Origin: Bryum argenteum
Lineage: Eukaryota > Streptophyta > Bryopsida > Bryales > Bryaceae
DNA length: 64,000 nucleotides
Direction: 5' to 3'
Assembly: GCA_037043015.1 (NCBI GenBank)
Contig: CM073328.1
Coordinates: 235,409-299,408, forward strand
Both the position numbers and the translations under genes were made by a program. Within the stretch, counting starts at the first letter, position 1. Every line of letters starts with the position of its first letter. Positions 50,078 through 61,617 of this stretch are shown here, one piece after another. Under the pieces are notes generated by a model. That model did no database searches. It saw nothing but the letters and a program-made list of their open reading frames with translations, and had not been told where the DNA came from.

Positions 50078-51665
50078 TTAACCCCTAAAGCTTATGAAGA
50101 TCCAAAATGGATTTCTGCACTATCAGGCAACTTAGATGATTGGGTTAAAAGTAATATTTTTGCTTAAGATTTTTAGTACGTGTCCTTTATACTGCAAAAT
50201 GTATGTGGTAAAACTTACAAAGTCAATTCCAATTTTTGAGTCTTCCAGGACAATCCTAGGATTGCCGGCCAAAATGGGGCAACTTAAAAAAGTAATTTTT
50301 TTGAAATTTTCTTTTGGAAGTATGTTCATTACTATATCACCACTTTTGTTCTAGAGTAAACTATGTCAAGAAGTTTACCAGTCCTATAAGGGCACCCTCC
50401 AAAATTACACAACCAATCTTCTCAATGCCAAAAAAAATAAATATGGAAGACAAACTTTGGATGTTGTAATCTTTCAAATGGTAAACATCCAACAATCAAA
50501 ATTTGGAACGGTAACTAAAGATAGTCTCAGGTATAAGATCTTACGGTTGGATATTTAACCCCTAAACAACCATCAAAGATTATTGCTCAAAAGCACATAC
50601 TCCCTATGTTCAAATACACAACTAACCCCTAAACGACCATGGTGTTTTGTGAGCTCCAAACTCAGAAATTGCAATTTCATACCACCTTGTAAACTTTGGA
50701 GTATGAGAAAAAAATTTACAGTTTTTTGAAGCTTTCAATCGTATGATCTTAAAGAGAAGTACCATTAGAGGTAGTGGCCAGAATTTCAACTGTTGGATCT
50801 TTGCCGTTTGTAAGATCATAACATTCAAAGTTGATGCAACCTTTTTCTCAGCAAACATAGTCTACCTTGTGGAGAAGAAAGTGTGATGCTTATTACCTTA
50901 AACATCTAGCTCATATTTTTTTTTCATGTATATAACTAAATTGAGCATGCCCATGCAAAATTTTAGACAATCATTTTGCTTTTTGAACCTTCATGCAATT
51001 TATTTACTTGAAGAAGGTAGAAATTAAGGATTTGGTAAAACATGCACCACGTTTATTGTATATGGTTTAGGGGGAAAATGAACGGTGAGTATATACCTTC
51101 TTGAGTTTGTGAATTTCCAAAAAAAAAAAGGAATTTAAAAAATTCCAAAATCCCAAACTTGGCAAATTTTGAAAGAAAAAATTGTAATATCACAGAAAAC
51201 TTTGAATCTAGCTCTTGTAATTTTTGAAGGGTGCCTATGTAGGATTGGTAAAAGTTTCAACTTGCGTCACTTGGAAACCTAAGTACAAAATCAATCAAGA
51301 AAAGATTTTTTGAAGAAAAAACTAAAAATACAGGTAAAATTGAAAAGTTTTTTTCTGCCCGCCCCAAGGCTGAAAACTAAAATTTGCGTTAAAAAACTCT
51401 AGAGGTGGAGTTTGACTTTGCAAACTTCCCCACATACGTCTTGTAGTATAGGGAACATCTAGTAAAAATCTTAAGCAAAAATATTACTTATAACATCTTT
51501 GTTTAAGCCGCCCGAAATGACAAATCTCCTTAGAGGAGGCCTTGGTCGTTTAGGGGTAAAAATTTGAAAAAATCTAGCTCATACCCATTAAAGTGCATAG
51601 AGGTATAAAATTGTGACTTTAAGGTTTCAAGCTCCCAAAAAACACCAAGGAGCTTTAGGGGTTAA
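50078..51665. mobile_element. nested cluster of TTAA-bounded elements
   Basis: Five termini of one type occur: left-type at 50078 (TTAACCCCTAAAGCT), 50556 (TTAACCCCTAAACAACC) and 50623 (TAACCCCTAAACGACC); right-type ending at about 51559 (GGTCGTTTAGGGGTAAA) and 51665 (AGCTTTAGGGGTTAA). The start at 50623 and the end at 51665 share a longer imperfect inverted repeat of about 70 bp. The segment read inward from 51559 on the minus strand is homologous to the one read inward from 50078 on the plus strand. So at least two family members lie in opposite orientation, probably one inserted in another. Confidence 0.6.
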
Positions 51666-52642
51666 CCCCTAAACGTCCCAGCCTATTTTTAGCAGAAAAG
51701 CACATTTCCATAAAAATCGTCATAGATGAAAATGAAGAGAAGCTAATAAGATCTCAACCGTACAAACTTGTATTAGACTTATCGAAGATCATGTGGACCA
51801 AAATTTGAGTCATGAGGCCTTATAGATCGGGAGATCATAACATATTAATACTGAAAACAAACTGCAAAATTTCATCATTTTCACTTTGAGGTGGAAATGC
51901 TACCAATATACCTATTGCAATGAAAAAGTCACCAACTAGAAAGATGTTCACCTTCATCTTAATAAGTTCTTTACTCAAAAAAAATTCATAAAAAAAATTT
52001 CTTGGCTCAAATAAAAGCCATGCAATGGTAAAACTGCCGATAAATTTACAAAGGAAAAATAGTCCAAAACTAGACCCTTTGCATTCAATTTCATGCCTTA
52101 TCTTCAAAACATCTTCGATCTTGTTAAGGTTTCTACCACTTAGACTAGACTCTAATTGGAGGCCATTCCAAAAAATTAAGTTGAAATCCAACGGTGGATG
52201 AAGGAGATATAGCTCCTCAAATATCATCCATTTTCTCACTTTTTCTGTTGACAAAACATCATTGCAAATCCAATAGCAAAATCATTTGAATCAAAAAACT
52301 TCTCACTACAAAGTTGTTAAGAATCAACTTAAGATCATGACCATGAAGAAAAAAAATCATGAAAAACTATTTTTAATTTCACATAATTGGCTTGCAATGG
52401 TAATACATGCCCCATGCTTGGAAACCCAAAAACAAGAGCTGCCTTCACTAAAGTGCATTCCATTAATTCATACTTTACTGTATGGGCTTGCAAATTTTAC
52501 AACACAAACTAGACTTGATTTGGAACCCAACACAAGTGATTTCATCCAAAACGGAGTTTGGATGAAGGCGTTATGGCTCTTCAAAGTTTCTGCCCTCCAT
52601 CCAAAATGTAGAAAAACGACATTGGGGACGTTTAGGGGTTAA
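51662..52642. mobile_element. TTAA-bounded inverted-repeat element (~981 bp)
   Basis: TTAACCCCTAAACGTCCC at 51662-51679 is matched perfectly by its reverse complement at the right end (52625-52642), an 18-bp terminal inverted repeat. It shares its outer TTAA with the right end of the preceding cluster, giving the palindrome TTTAGGGGTTAACCCCTAAA. Its right half contains the ~130-bp block whose relative is at 6060-6200. Only short open frames are present, with no transposase. Confidence 0.75.
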
Positions 52643-52753
52643 GATTTTCTAAGAAATGGATCAATCACAAATAAAATCTTGCCCTCCTTAGGGCTTATGG
52701 AAGTGCTTGACTCCCCATGCTAAATATCCTTTGGACTTTGGAATAATATACTA

Positions 52754-53115
52754 TTAACCCTTATATGTCCCAACCTACTTTTAGCCAAAAAACATATTTT
52801 TCAAAAAAACTTGTCATAGTTAGAGATAGAGGTTAGTCATTCAGATTTCAACAATACAATGTTGTAGACCTAGTGGTAGGTCATGCATGTTAAATTCTAA
52901 CACTCTCAGGGGTGAGGATGATTTTTATTTTTAATTTTAAACCTTACAACCGTAAGATCTTGTCTCTAAGGCTATTCTTCAGTTACTGTTACAGAATCAA
53001 CCATTGCATGCACAGGAAAAATCTTAGGCAAAAATACTACTTTTTAATCTTTTCATCTAGGCGGCCCGAAATCCCAAAATGCGGATTCTGTATGAGAAGA
53101 GCTTTAGGGATTCAA
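52754..53115 (+). repeat. degenerate TTAA-bounded element
   Basis: Begins TTAACCCTTATATGTCCCAA and follows the left part of the element at 51,662. It ends AGCTTTAGGGATTCAA (about 53100-53115), a diverged right end of the family, after a GGCGGCCCGAAAT block also present near 51,510. Confidence 0.55.
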
Positions 53116-53504
53116 CATGAGTACATTATAAGGGCAAATAGAATCTCTAAGTTGCTTAAGGTTTCATCACACCCAATGTAAGTATGAGATAAAAATAATT
53201 TTAGGGTTTAGTTTTTGGCTTTCCTATTTAAGTCTTAGGTTTGGGGTTAGGATAATTTGGAGTGTTTGTCCCATTTTTGACATTTAGGTTTGACAACGAA
53301 GTTTAACTCGGTGTCTTCACTTTTTGGTTTTGCTACCTGCATAGGACGAGACAATAGCCTCTAAGTTAAGTAAGGGTTTTATATATGCTTAAGATTTAAG
53401 AATATTACTGTAAAAAGTTAGCCCTCAGTAACCCATAATCTATGAACGACATTTCAGTACATCCTAATGTCAGTTTTCAACAAAGAGTCATAATGATGTT
53501 GATT

Positions 53505-53690
53505 GAAGTTAAATGCACTTATTTACATAAATATGAAATAGGTTTATATTGCTGATTGAAATTTTCACCCTCTACATTGTCGAGGATCTTTCAACAGTAT
53601 AGGAATCAATGCTCTTGGTGAAAATTAATGTAAAAACATGACATTATCAGATCTGAGAAAAACATTATTGGTTTAGTGTTTGGACCGCAC
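53505..53690. repeat. diverged copy of the 44,997 foldback element
   Basis: Shares ACTTATTTACATAAA and GGAATCAATGCTCTTGGT blocks with the centre of the foldback element at 44,997-45,215, but the terminal inverted repeats are no longer visible. Confidence 0.5.
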
Positions 53691-54391
53691 AATGCTCAAA
53701 TCCAGAAGACGAACACAAAGCTTCAGATATGACATACAGCGACAGCATAAGGTTTACATGCTCCTTCGACAACTCAGCGTCATTGAAGACCTGTGGACAG
53801 TTGGTGTCTCTGAACTAGACGGAATACATTTGCAATTCTTCTCATCACTACGTAAACTATATCTGGGATCCGGGAACATTGTCAGGAGAGATTCTTGATC
53901 TGCAGACGTCTAAGTTCTGGGGTCATTATTGATTCACTCAGCGATTAGTGTCGACCGGAATACAAGCCCAGTGTTGCACAGAACAACGGTGATAGACGTG
54001 TCGCAGTGTCCCTAATGCAGACTTGACCTAAACGGAATACTGTCAATTATTGTGAGTGCATCGACGATTCATCAAGAAAACGAGTCACGAATGGTTGGCT
54101 CTCAGAAAATCGATGCAAATTCCAGGTACATGAACGAGAATCCCAACAGTCACAGCAGACAGTTGGAATGACGCGCTAACTAGAAACAACAATGAGCACA
54201 AGTAACCTGGTAGAAGAGATCAACACTCAATCGCAAATCGCGAGACAACATTGACAATCGCAAGAGATCTGAAGGACGCGGAGCAGAATCTGCAATAACA
54301 TTATACGATTTCCATGATGCCTTAAAACATAATGTAAACCCATAACACCCTATCAGCCAGATGGGAAAACGGCTTGCCAATGTTCTGAATC
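53691..54391. other. 3' flank of the uL3 gene
   Basis: No gene recognised. The last ~200 bp before 54,392 are the likely 3' UTR of the minus-strand ribosomal protein gene. Confidence 0.5.
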
Positions 54392-55570
54392 TTAAGCGGA
54401 GGCCTTGACCTTCCCGTAGACCTTGGCCTTCTCCAGCGATGTCTGGAACCGACCATGGCCGAACTTGGAGGACGTATCGATGAACTTGAGTTTGATTTCC
54501 TCCAAAGCGCTCCGTGACACCTGCTTGTACAGAGACTGACGGAGAGTGATCACCCTCTTCTTGGGTCCCATGACACCTCCCTTCAACACGAGGTAATCAT
54601 CACGGACGATACCGTAGTGGGCGAATCCTCCCATGGGAGTGATCTCCTTCTCAGTTACGTCGAATTCAGTAGACGCGGAGAATGCCTGCTTGTCAGCAAC
54701 CTTGCCGACCTTGTACACCTTCTTGTTCATCTCGGTACGATGATGGTAACCATTCTGTCCGGCCCTGGCGACGGTGAAGGACACACGCGCCGGATGCCAA
54801 GCTCCGATACAAGCGACCTTCCTCAGACCCCTGTGAGTCTTGCGGGGAAGACGAGTAACGCCCCACCTGGTTACCACACCCTCATAACCGTGACCGCGAG
54901 TAACGCCGATGATGTCGATCATCTCGTCCTTGCGGAAGACGGCGTCCACGGGCACCTGCTTTTCGAACAGCTTGTACCCGAAGTCCACCTTCTCGGCCAT
55001 GGTGCCTCCGTTGACCTGAATTTCAGCCAAATGCGCCTTCTTTTGCTTGATGCCCTTGAGCTTGCGCACCTGAGTGTGCGCCAGCACGCGGACAACGCTT
55101 GCGTACTTCTTCATGCGCTCCAACTCAGACTCCAGATCCTTCTTGCCCTCCTCGGTCTCGTACTGCTTGCTGTACTTGGAGAAAGCTTTCTTCTTAGACT
55201 TGTACCAGTTCTTGTAGAACCGGCGCTTGACATCGTCGCTCAAGTGCTGAGCCCAGACGGTGTTCAAGGAGCGCAAGCCACGGGGCGTCTTGATGTAAGC
55301 CACCAAACCCACGACGATGATGGGAGGAGTCTCCACGATGGTGACAGCCTCGCAAGTCTCCTTCTTGTGCAGCTTGGAGCCGGGCTTCTCCACCTCACGC
55401 ACAATATGGGTCATGCCAGCCTTGTAGCCCAGGAAGGAGGTGAGGTGCGGAGCCTTGGAGGGGTCATCCTTGGGGAAGGTTTTCACCTTGCCGCGGGACC
55501 GGTTGGCCCTCTTGCGGGGCAAGAATCCCAGAGACCCGTGACGGGGGTGCTCGAACTTCCTGTGAGACAT
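54392..55570 (-). CDS. RPL3: 60S ribosomal protein L3 (uL3), intronless
   Basis: One uninterrupted frame of 392 residues, close to the usual ~389 of plant uL3. It starts [20 protein letters not shown] at 55570; an upstream in-frame Met adds only eight non-conserved residues and was not chosen. Conserved blocks include [76 protein letters not shown] (with the histidine of the WHPARV loop), [17 protein letters not shown] and [20 protein letters not shown]. uL3 lies near the peptidyl-transferase centre and is needed for 60S assembly. The frame is GC-rich with strong C/G preference at third positions, unlike flanking DNA, as expected of a highly expressed gene. The lack of introns is notable. Confidence 0.98.
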   Translation of the reverse strand: MSHRKFEHPRHGSLGFLPRKRANRSRGKVKTFPKDDPSKAPHLTSFLGYKAGMTHIVREVEKPGSKLHKKETCEAVTIVETPPIIVVGLVAYIKTPRGLRSLNTVWAQHLSDDVKRRFYKNWYKSKKKAFSKYSKQYETEEGKKDLESELERMKKYASVVRVLAHTQVRKLKGIKQKKAHLAEIQVNGGTMAEKVDFGYKLFEKQVPVDAVFRKDEMIDIIGVTRGHGYEGVVTRWGVTRLPRKTHRGLRKVACIGAWHPARVSFTVARAGQNGYHHRTEMNKKVYKVGKVADKQAFSASTEFDVTEKEITPMGGFAHYGIVRDDYLVLKGGVMGPKKRVITLRQSLYKQVSRSALEEIKLKFIDTSSKFGHGRFQTSLEKAKVYGKVKASA

Positions 55571-55665
55571 GGTGACAAACGACCTAACAGGCAATCACAC
55601 ACCACAGGGCTGCGACGAAGCACGCCAGCACAAAAGGACCGCCACAATCGAGAGCACGGGCTATG

Positions 55666-55712
55666 TAGGGTTTTCCTTCTCCACCTCGCCATGCCCAAGC
55701 CCTAAACCCTAA
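55666..55712 (-). promoter_or_regulatory. telo-box motifs upstream of RPL3
   Basis: TAGGGTTTT at 55666-55674 reads AAAACCCTA on the gene strand, and AAACCCTAA lies at 55704-55712 in the other orientation, about 100-140 nt before the start codon. Telo-boxes are a known feature of plant ribosomal-protein promoters. Confidence 0.6.
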
Positions 55713-55715
55713 TCA

Positions 55716-57229
55716 CGTTCATTCACTCCAATTTTGTCATCCGTCCATATTTTTCATCAAGAACCTCGCCTCCTGTGAGCGCAACTTGAGAATCTGCCTC
55801 CTGCCTTGTTACGCTTGTTCACATATGCCTACAAACATTCCTTGTGGAAAAGTTGTACTTCGATTATCTACTTCGATCATTATTTTATTTGAATCCTAAA
55901 GTTTTGCAAAAACTAATTCAAATTTTGCAGCTTTCGGACACCCTACTTAAAGTATAATCAAGACCTTCATATTGTCTTTATTGAAGATATACAATGGATG
56001 GAACACCATGTGGTAAAAATTCTCATGGTTGTCCCATCTCAGTTTAAATTAGTAAATGTTTGTAGATGTGGACACAAAGTTGAGCAAGTCAAGCAAGGGT
56101 GAGGGTTATCGACAAGTTGTGTGTAAAGAAGGATAGTTCAAAGGGCTACCAAGGAAAATTTGTGACTGACAAAAGGTTTGAACCCATACAAAACTTGACC
56201 CCTCATTGCTAAGTCACATATGTCCCTTAAAAACAATACAAAGTACACAACCAAGGGCCGCGGCACAATAGTGGTCATTCCAAACTCTTTATGACCAAAA
56301 GTCAAATACTCTCAACTCTTGTCATGGGGTCTAAGGGGGAAGATTTTTGAAACATTCTTTTAACTTTTAGTTTAAAGTATGGCAACGCTTCTAATTACTT
56401 CTCATTACTTCTCAATTATAGAGATTTCTTCAAACACTGTGAACTTTTTACACATTTTGGAAGTTCGACACTATCTTCAACCTAATTAGATTTAGAAAGT
56501 TTTATGAAGGTCCTAGAGACATTGTTATTGGCGAGATAATTTTGTAGCATGCTCTCATCTTGCAAGTCTATGTGAAAAAAAAACTAAAAATTATATATAT
56601 ATAAATTAGGACGTGTATGCAAAGTTCTCACCTTGGGCAATGTAATTAGGGCACTACTAAAAAAAAATGCTTGTATAATATGACTTGTCACTTGAGATTT
56701 GGTATGCTACTCCTAATAGTAGTTAGGTAGAAGATTTTATTGTTGAAAGTATAAATTAACAAAGACCAAGGGTATATTTCTTGAAGGGTGTATTTTTTGG
56801 TGATTTTGTGGACTTTGGAAGTCCACAAAATGACACCAAACTTCGAAGGTTACCTCCAACGTCATTAGAGCCTTAAAACATGAGTTTCCACTCACTTCTA
56901 AAATGATAACTAATACTTTTTAAAAGAACATTTGTGGAAGTCAACAAGAATCTTCAGTTCTAGCCTTGAAAGCACCAACACCCATGTTCAGAATGGGACC
57001 CTAAATAATAAGTGATCAATTTGCTTTTTACAATATATGGGACCGAATCTTTTCAGAAATGGGACCCATACTATGGGTAAACTTAGAGTTTTGTTATTCT
57101 CACTGATTGTTGCGTGCACTCCCACATGTTCTCAATCCCACATGTTCTCAATTTTTGCAAGTGTTCTCCGAGAATGCGCATGTGTTCCCCCAAAGTCCTT
57201 TCAACCTCATTCCAACACCTTCTTCTGTC
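55716..57229. other. AT-rich intergenic DNA
   Basis: No gene and no clear repeat boundary seen. The sequence turns GC-rich at about 57,230, where retroelement-related DNA probably begins. Confidence 0.5.
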
Positions 57230-58536
57230 ATGTCACATCCCTTTCAAAAGGATGCCCGAACACCGTGGTGAGCCAAGAGGACCCCGGGAGTGACGTCCCG
57301 GGCTTGGCAAGAGACAAGGTGAAGTTACTAAGGGGAGTCCCGAGCAAACAGCACGCAATGGCGTCGTGCTCGGGACGAACTTGGTGGTGTGCTTTACATG
57401 GTTGGATCAAGCACGCACCCATAGGTCCAAAGAATGCGCGATTTGGAGTTGTGAGTCATGAGATATGGCTCTCCAAAGTTGGAGCGCGTTCCGGGACACT
57501 CCGGGACTCGGGAGTGTTACCTTTCGGGACTCGAAATGTCGTCCTTCTTGGATGGCGGCATGTTGCATGTCTTTGGAAAGCTCTGGACAAGAGCTTTCCA
57601 AAATGCTAAGGCTCGTGAGGAGCAAAGCAATGCTTTGGGAGATATGGCTCTCCAAAGCATCGGGACTTCGGGACTCCGGGACTGCTGCCTCCCGGGACTC
57701 CCGAATGTTCAAGGGAGCATAGCTTCCACATTGAAGCTCCGATTGGGACAAGTGAGGAGTCTATCGACATCTACTCAAAGAGTAGATGTCGAAAATGGGC
57801 TCACACGTCCCATTTGGATAACTGAGCTACAAGTTAGCCCGAGAAGAAGATACGACCCGTTTTTGAGGCTAAGGCAAAAACGGGTGGTCTTCCAAAATAA
57901 AAGTGTGTCACGGAAGGCCCCTCAACACAAGAGGGGGCCTACCGAAGACTCAGAGAGTACTATGAGGAGGAGTGGTCTCCTCCTCACTTCCACATGGTGC
58001 CGAGGAGAGCGGGGTGGCTCTAAGGGGGTGAGGCTTGGGATGGAGCCTCACTCCCGCACCTTGGGCGCTATGGGATGCTTGTGGTGTGCATCCCGAAACA
58101 TTGGGTTGAAAAAGTGTCCCGCTCCAAACTAGTCCCCGTGAAAAGTAGTGCGGTTTCCGGTAATGTCCCGAATGGAGAGTGTAGACATGAATGGAAGGGG
58201 ACTAGTGGGGAGTTGGACAATATGCAGGGCGGTTAGCTCGGGGGTGAGTAGTGCCACCCTTGGGAGCTTGGACATGTGTGGAAGGCCGCCCCGTGCCACC
58301 AAGTGGCATGCCCATGTGTTTTGTGGGAGTTCGGTTTACGGGTTCGGGTAATGAGTTGGGGAGTCGAGGTGGGTTGGACACCTTGACTAGAAAGAGTGCT
58401 AACATTGTGTGTGCTTGGCATGTGCAAGTGTTAGCTAAGTTGTGGCAGTTTGCTACCAACAAAGTAAGTCGTGATTCGCGCTACCAAGTAACGCTTACTT
58501 GGAAAAAGAGTTGGGAGTAATTAGGGCCGCGACACT
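57230..58536 (+). other. probable 5' LTR/leader of the chromovirus
   Basis: GC-rich sequence with many CGGGACT motifs and a repeated block AGATATGGCTCTCCAAAG at about 57,460 and 57,640. It runs up to a primer-binding site at 58,537 and ends ...CGACA just before it, compatible with an LTR end (CA). I could not define a TG start, and it does not resemble the sequence after the polypurine tract at 63,159. A 13-bp perfect hairpin sits at 57765-57793. Confidence 0.4.
57765..57793. repeat. perfect 13-bp hairpin
   Basis: TCGACATCTACTC, loop AAA, GAGTAGATGTCGA. The stem has no mismatch. Confidence 0.85.
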
Positions 58537-58553
58537 TGGTATCGAAGCGAGGC
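58537..58553 (+). promoter_or_regulatory. primer-binding site for initiator Met-tRNA
   Basis: TGGTATCGAAGCGAGG closely resembles the TGGTATCAGAGC complement of the initiator tRNA 3' end used by most plant LTR retrotransposons. Confidence 0.75.
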
Positions 58554-58581
58554 TACGTTACGGGATCCAATCAAGAGTAGG

Positions 58582-59690
58582 ATGGCACGAGGGGCCGGAA
58601 GCTCGCGACGTGGCCCGAACACACGTAGTCAAGCCCTTGAGGCCGGGGATGCCCCTAATGAGGAGTTTTCTCAAGATGTCTCGGAAGAGCGGGAGGAAAT
58701 TCAAGAGGAGCAAGGGGACCCAAGGGAAGTTGCTAGTGGTGAGGAGGACACTCACCATGATGAGGAAGAAGTTCCTTCAAGTCCCGTTCCCGGGAAACGA
58801 GGCTACAAGCGGAAGGCACGAGATGAAATGTTTAATGAGCTTGTCAAAACTCTTCAAGTCATGCAAAAAGAGATCAAAGAGCTCAAGGGAAGGGCATCAA
58901 GCCCTTCCTCCCGCAAGTTGTGCAAGACTAACTTGCCCTCTTCCTTCACGGGATTGGGCAAGGCAAACAAGGTCAAGGACTTCATTGTGGAACTTGAGCT
59001 CTACTTTGAGGCCCAAAGAGCTCGTGAAGAGGACAAGATCACCATTGCCCTGACCTTCTTGAAAGAGCATGCTCTTTTGTGGTGGACTCGTTTCCGGGAT
59101 GAAAATGCGGGAGTAGTGAGCAACTTAACTTGGACCGGTTTCAAGGAGATCATAAGTGAGCGCTTTACCCCGGAGTACCAAGACATTCGGGATGGCATGG
59201 CCCTTGTGCGATTGAAGCAAACGGGCACCCTTCATGCCTATGTGAGGGATTTCAATGCACATTTAAATGTGCTCCCGAAGTTAGATGAATTGGCCAAAAA
59301 GGTCATTTTCTTCAATGGACTCCAAGGTTGGGCGGAGCGGGCATTATTTAGGATGCAAAGTCGCGCGTAAACTTGTGCCGAGTTGCTCAAGTTGGCAGAA
59401 AGAATTGGTGATGATGAAGGTCACCGGAAGAGTTCTAAAGAAGGGACTTCCACCGGGGAGCAAGGCAAGTCGCAGTCAAAGCGCCAACACAAGAAACATG
59501 GTTGCGCGAAGCGTAAAGCGGTGAGGTGGGCCTTCCAAGGATGGGAAGGACAAGTTTGCCAAGGACAAAACCAAAAGTGGGGACAAGTCCAAGAAGGAGA
59601 CAAGTCACATAACTTGTTACAATTGTGGAGAAAAGGGCCACATGGCAAAGGATTGCTCCAAACCAAAGGTGAGTTTGGAAAATAGGAGAA
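58582..59690 (+). pseudogene. chromovirus gag remnant
   Basis: Starts ATG at 58582 (MARGAGSSRRGPNTR). An acidic N-terminal region is followed by the retrotransposon gag core (KVKDFIVELELYFEAQRARE, LLWWTRFRDENAG, FKEIISERFTPEYQDI). A TAA stop at 59368-59370 interrupts the frame, which continues in phase behind it; a one-base shift near 59,525 then moves it. The CCHC zinc knuckle CYNCGEKGHMAKDC lies at about 59,615-59,656 in the shifted frame. Confidence 0.88.
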
Positions 59691-60170
59691 TCCTTATTAC
59701 AAGTCACCTATTGGAAGGGGTTTCATTGCAAGAGAGCAAGTTGCTCCAAGTTAGGTGGTGGCTTGTTGTTCCTAAAAGGAGTTGTTGGTAAAAGTGACAA
59801 TTGCTTTTCATTGGATACTGAGAGGCAACCCACTCGTTCATAAGTCCGGAAGCTGCGAAGAGGATGGGCTTGCATTTGAGCAAGGCAAGCAAGCCCATCC
59901 AAGTGAGGTTTGCAAATGGCAAGCCTCACCAAACATGCCTTGTAGCTACGGGAGTAGAAGTGAAGTGTCAAAACTTCACATTTGTGGAAAACTTCACGGT
60001 TTGTGAGATGGATGGGATTGATCTCATCTTGGGTAATACTTTCTTTGACACCTATGGGGTGGATATAAGGAGGCGGCCATTGAGTGTGGTTGCCAACCCC
60101 GAAGGCAAGGAGATTGAGTTGGAGTTCACCAAGGCACCCAACATGTTGGGAGTAGGATCAACTTGGTGAA
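59691..60170 (+). pseudogene. chromovirus aspartic protease remnant
   Basis: The protease core is visible from about 59,810: the active-site DT motif is immediately followed by a frame disturbance near 59,819, then THSFISPEAAKRMG, VRFANGKPH and DLILGNTFFDTYGVDI (the second conserved hydrophobic-G block). The frame ends at TGA (60167-60169) short of the RT. Confidence 0.8.
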
Positions 60171-61617
60171 CTTAGAGGAGTTAGAGGAAACCCGGTTCTT
60201 GATAATGCTAAGGACCGATTTGGGAGTTGAAGAGAATAAGCCCACTTCTAACTCAACACCTCCCAAGTGTATTCGGGAGGTCATCCAAGGCTTTGGTGAT
60301 GTTCTCACGGAGGAGTTGCGGATGAGTTACCGCCACGAAGAGAGGTTGATCACAAGATCGAGTTGGTGCGGGAGCGGCACCGCCATCCAAGGCACCTTAC
60401 CGGATGAACCAAAGGGAGTTGGTAGAGTTGAAGAAACAACTCAATGAGCTTTTGGCAAAGGGATATATCCGCCAAAGCAAGTCACCTTATGGAGCACCGG
60501 TCTTGTTTGTGGAAAAGAAAGGAGGGAAACTACGCATGTGCGTGGATTACCGGGCGCTCAATAAGATCACTATCAAAAACAACTACCCTTTGCCTCGAAT
60601 TGATGATCTCTTTGACCGGTTTGGCGGGGCCAAGTATTTTAGCCGGATCGACTTGAAGTCGGGATATTACCAAATCTTGATTGCGGCCGAGGATGTGGAG
60701 AAAACCGCTTGTAGGACTAGATATGGGTCTTATGAGTTTTTGGTGATGCCTTTTGGGTTGTGCAACGCCCCATCAACGTTCACAACCCTTATGAATACGG
60801 TGTTCCATCAAGAGATGGATGTGTTTGTCATTGTCTACATTGATGACATATTGGTGTTCTTCAAAACCGAGGAAGAGCATGCACAACACCTTGCAATTGT
60901 GCTTCAAAAACTTAGGGACAATAAATTGTATGCAAATGGGGAGAAAAGTGAGTTTGGCTTGCAAGAGATTGAGTTCTTGGGACACATTATGACGGGGCAA
61001 GGTGTCAAACCGGACGACAAGAAGGTAGAAGCAATCAAGAAGTGGAGCCGACCTACTTCACAAAAAGGAGTGAGGTCATTTCTTGGGTTGGCTAATTATT
61101 ATAGGAGGTTCATAAAGAACTTCTCCAAGATTGCTAAGCCCATGTCCGATTTGCTTAAGAAGAACTTGACCTTGGAGTGGACCAAGTCATGTGAGCAAGC
61201 CTTTCAAGAACTCAAGGAGAAACTCTCCTCCCCGCCGGTATTGAAGTTCCCGGAGTTTGAGAAGCCTTTTGAGGTGCATACCGATGCAAGTGACTTTGCC
61301 ATCGGGGGAGTGCTCATGCAAGAAGGAAGGCCAATTGCATTTGAGAGCAAGAAATTGGATGGCACTCAAATCAATTGGCCAACGCATGAAAAGGAGATGT
61401 TTGCCGTAGTGTATTGTTTGAAGACATGGCAACATTACCTTGGTCTCCACAAGACCAAGGTATTCACCGATAATGTTTCATTGAAGTACTTTGAGACACA
61501 AGCCAAAGTCACACCAAAGCAATTGAGGTGGTATGATACCTTAGTGCTTATGAATGTGGAGTTGATCCACAAGCCGGGCGGGAGAACGTGGTGCGGACGC
61601 ACTAAGCCGGAAGGATG
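60171..61617 (+). pseudogene. chromovirus reverse transcriptase and RNase H remnant
   Basis: A frame open from 60404 to 61617 encodes most of RT and RNase H. RT blocks: [43 protein letters not shown] and the catalytic VYIDDILVF. RNase H blocks: [31 protein letters not shown] and [11 protein letters not shown]. The linker before 60,404 changes frame at about 60,165 and 60,330. The end of RNase H shifts frame near 61,580, so the tail is not joined to integrase. Confidence 0.92.

Noticed and set aside
54617-55705. 362-codon open frame on the plus strand across RPL3
   Set aside because: It is the antisense shadow of a GC-rich, highly codon-biased gene; the minus-strand product is clearly uL3.
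57458-58132. 224-codon plus-strand frame
   Set aside because: Repetitive GC-rich leader/LTR sequence with no domain resemblance; overlapping frames on both strands are equally open.
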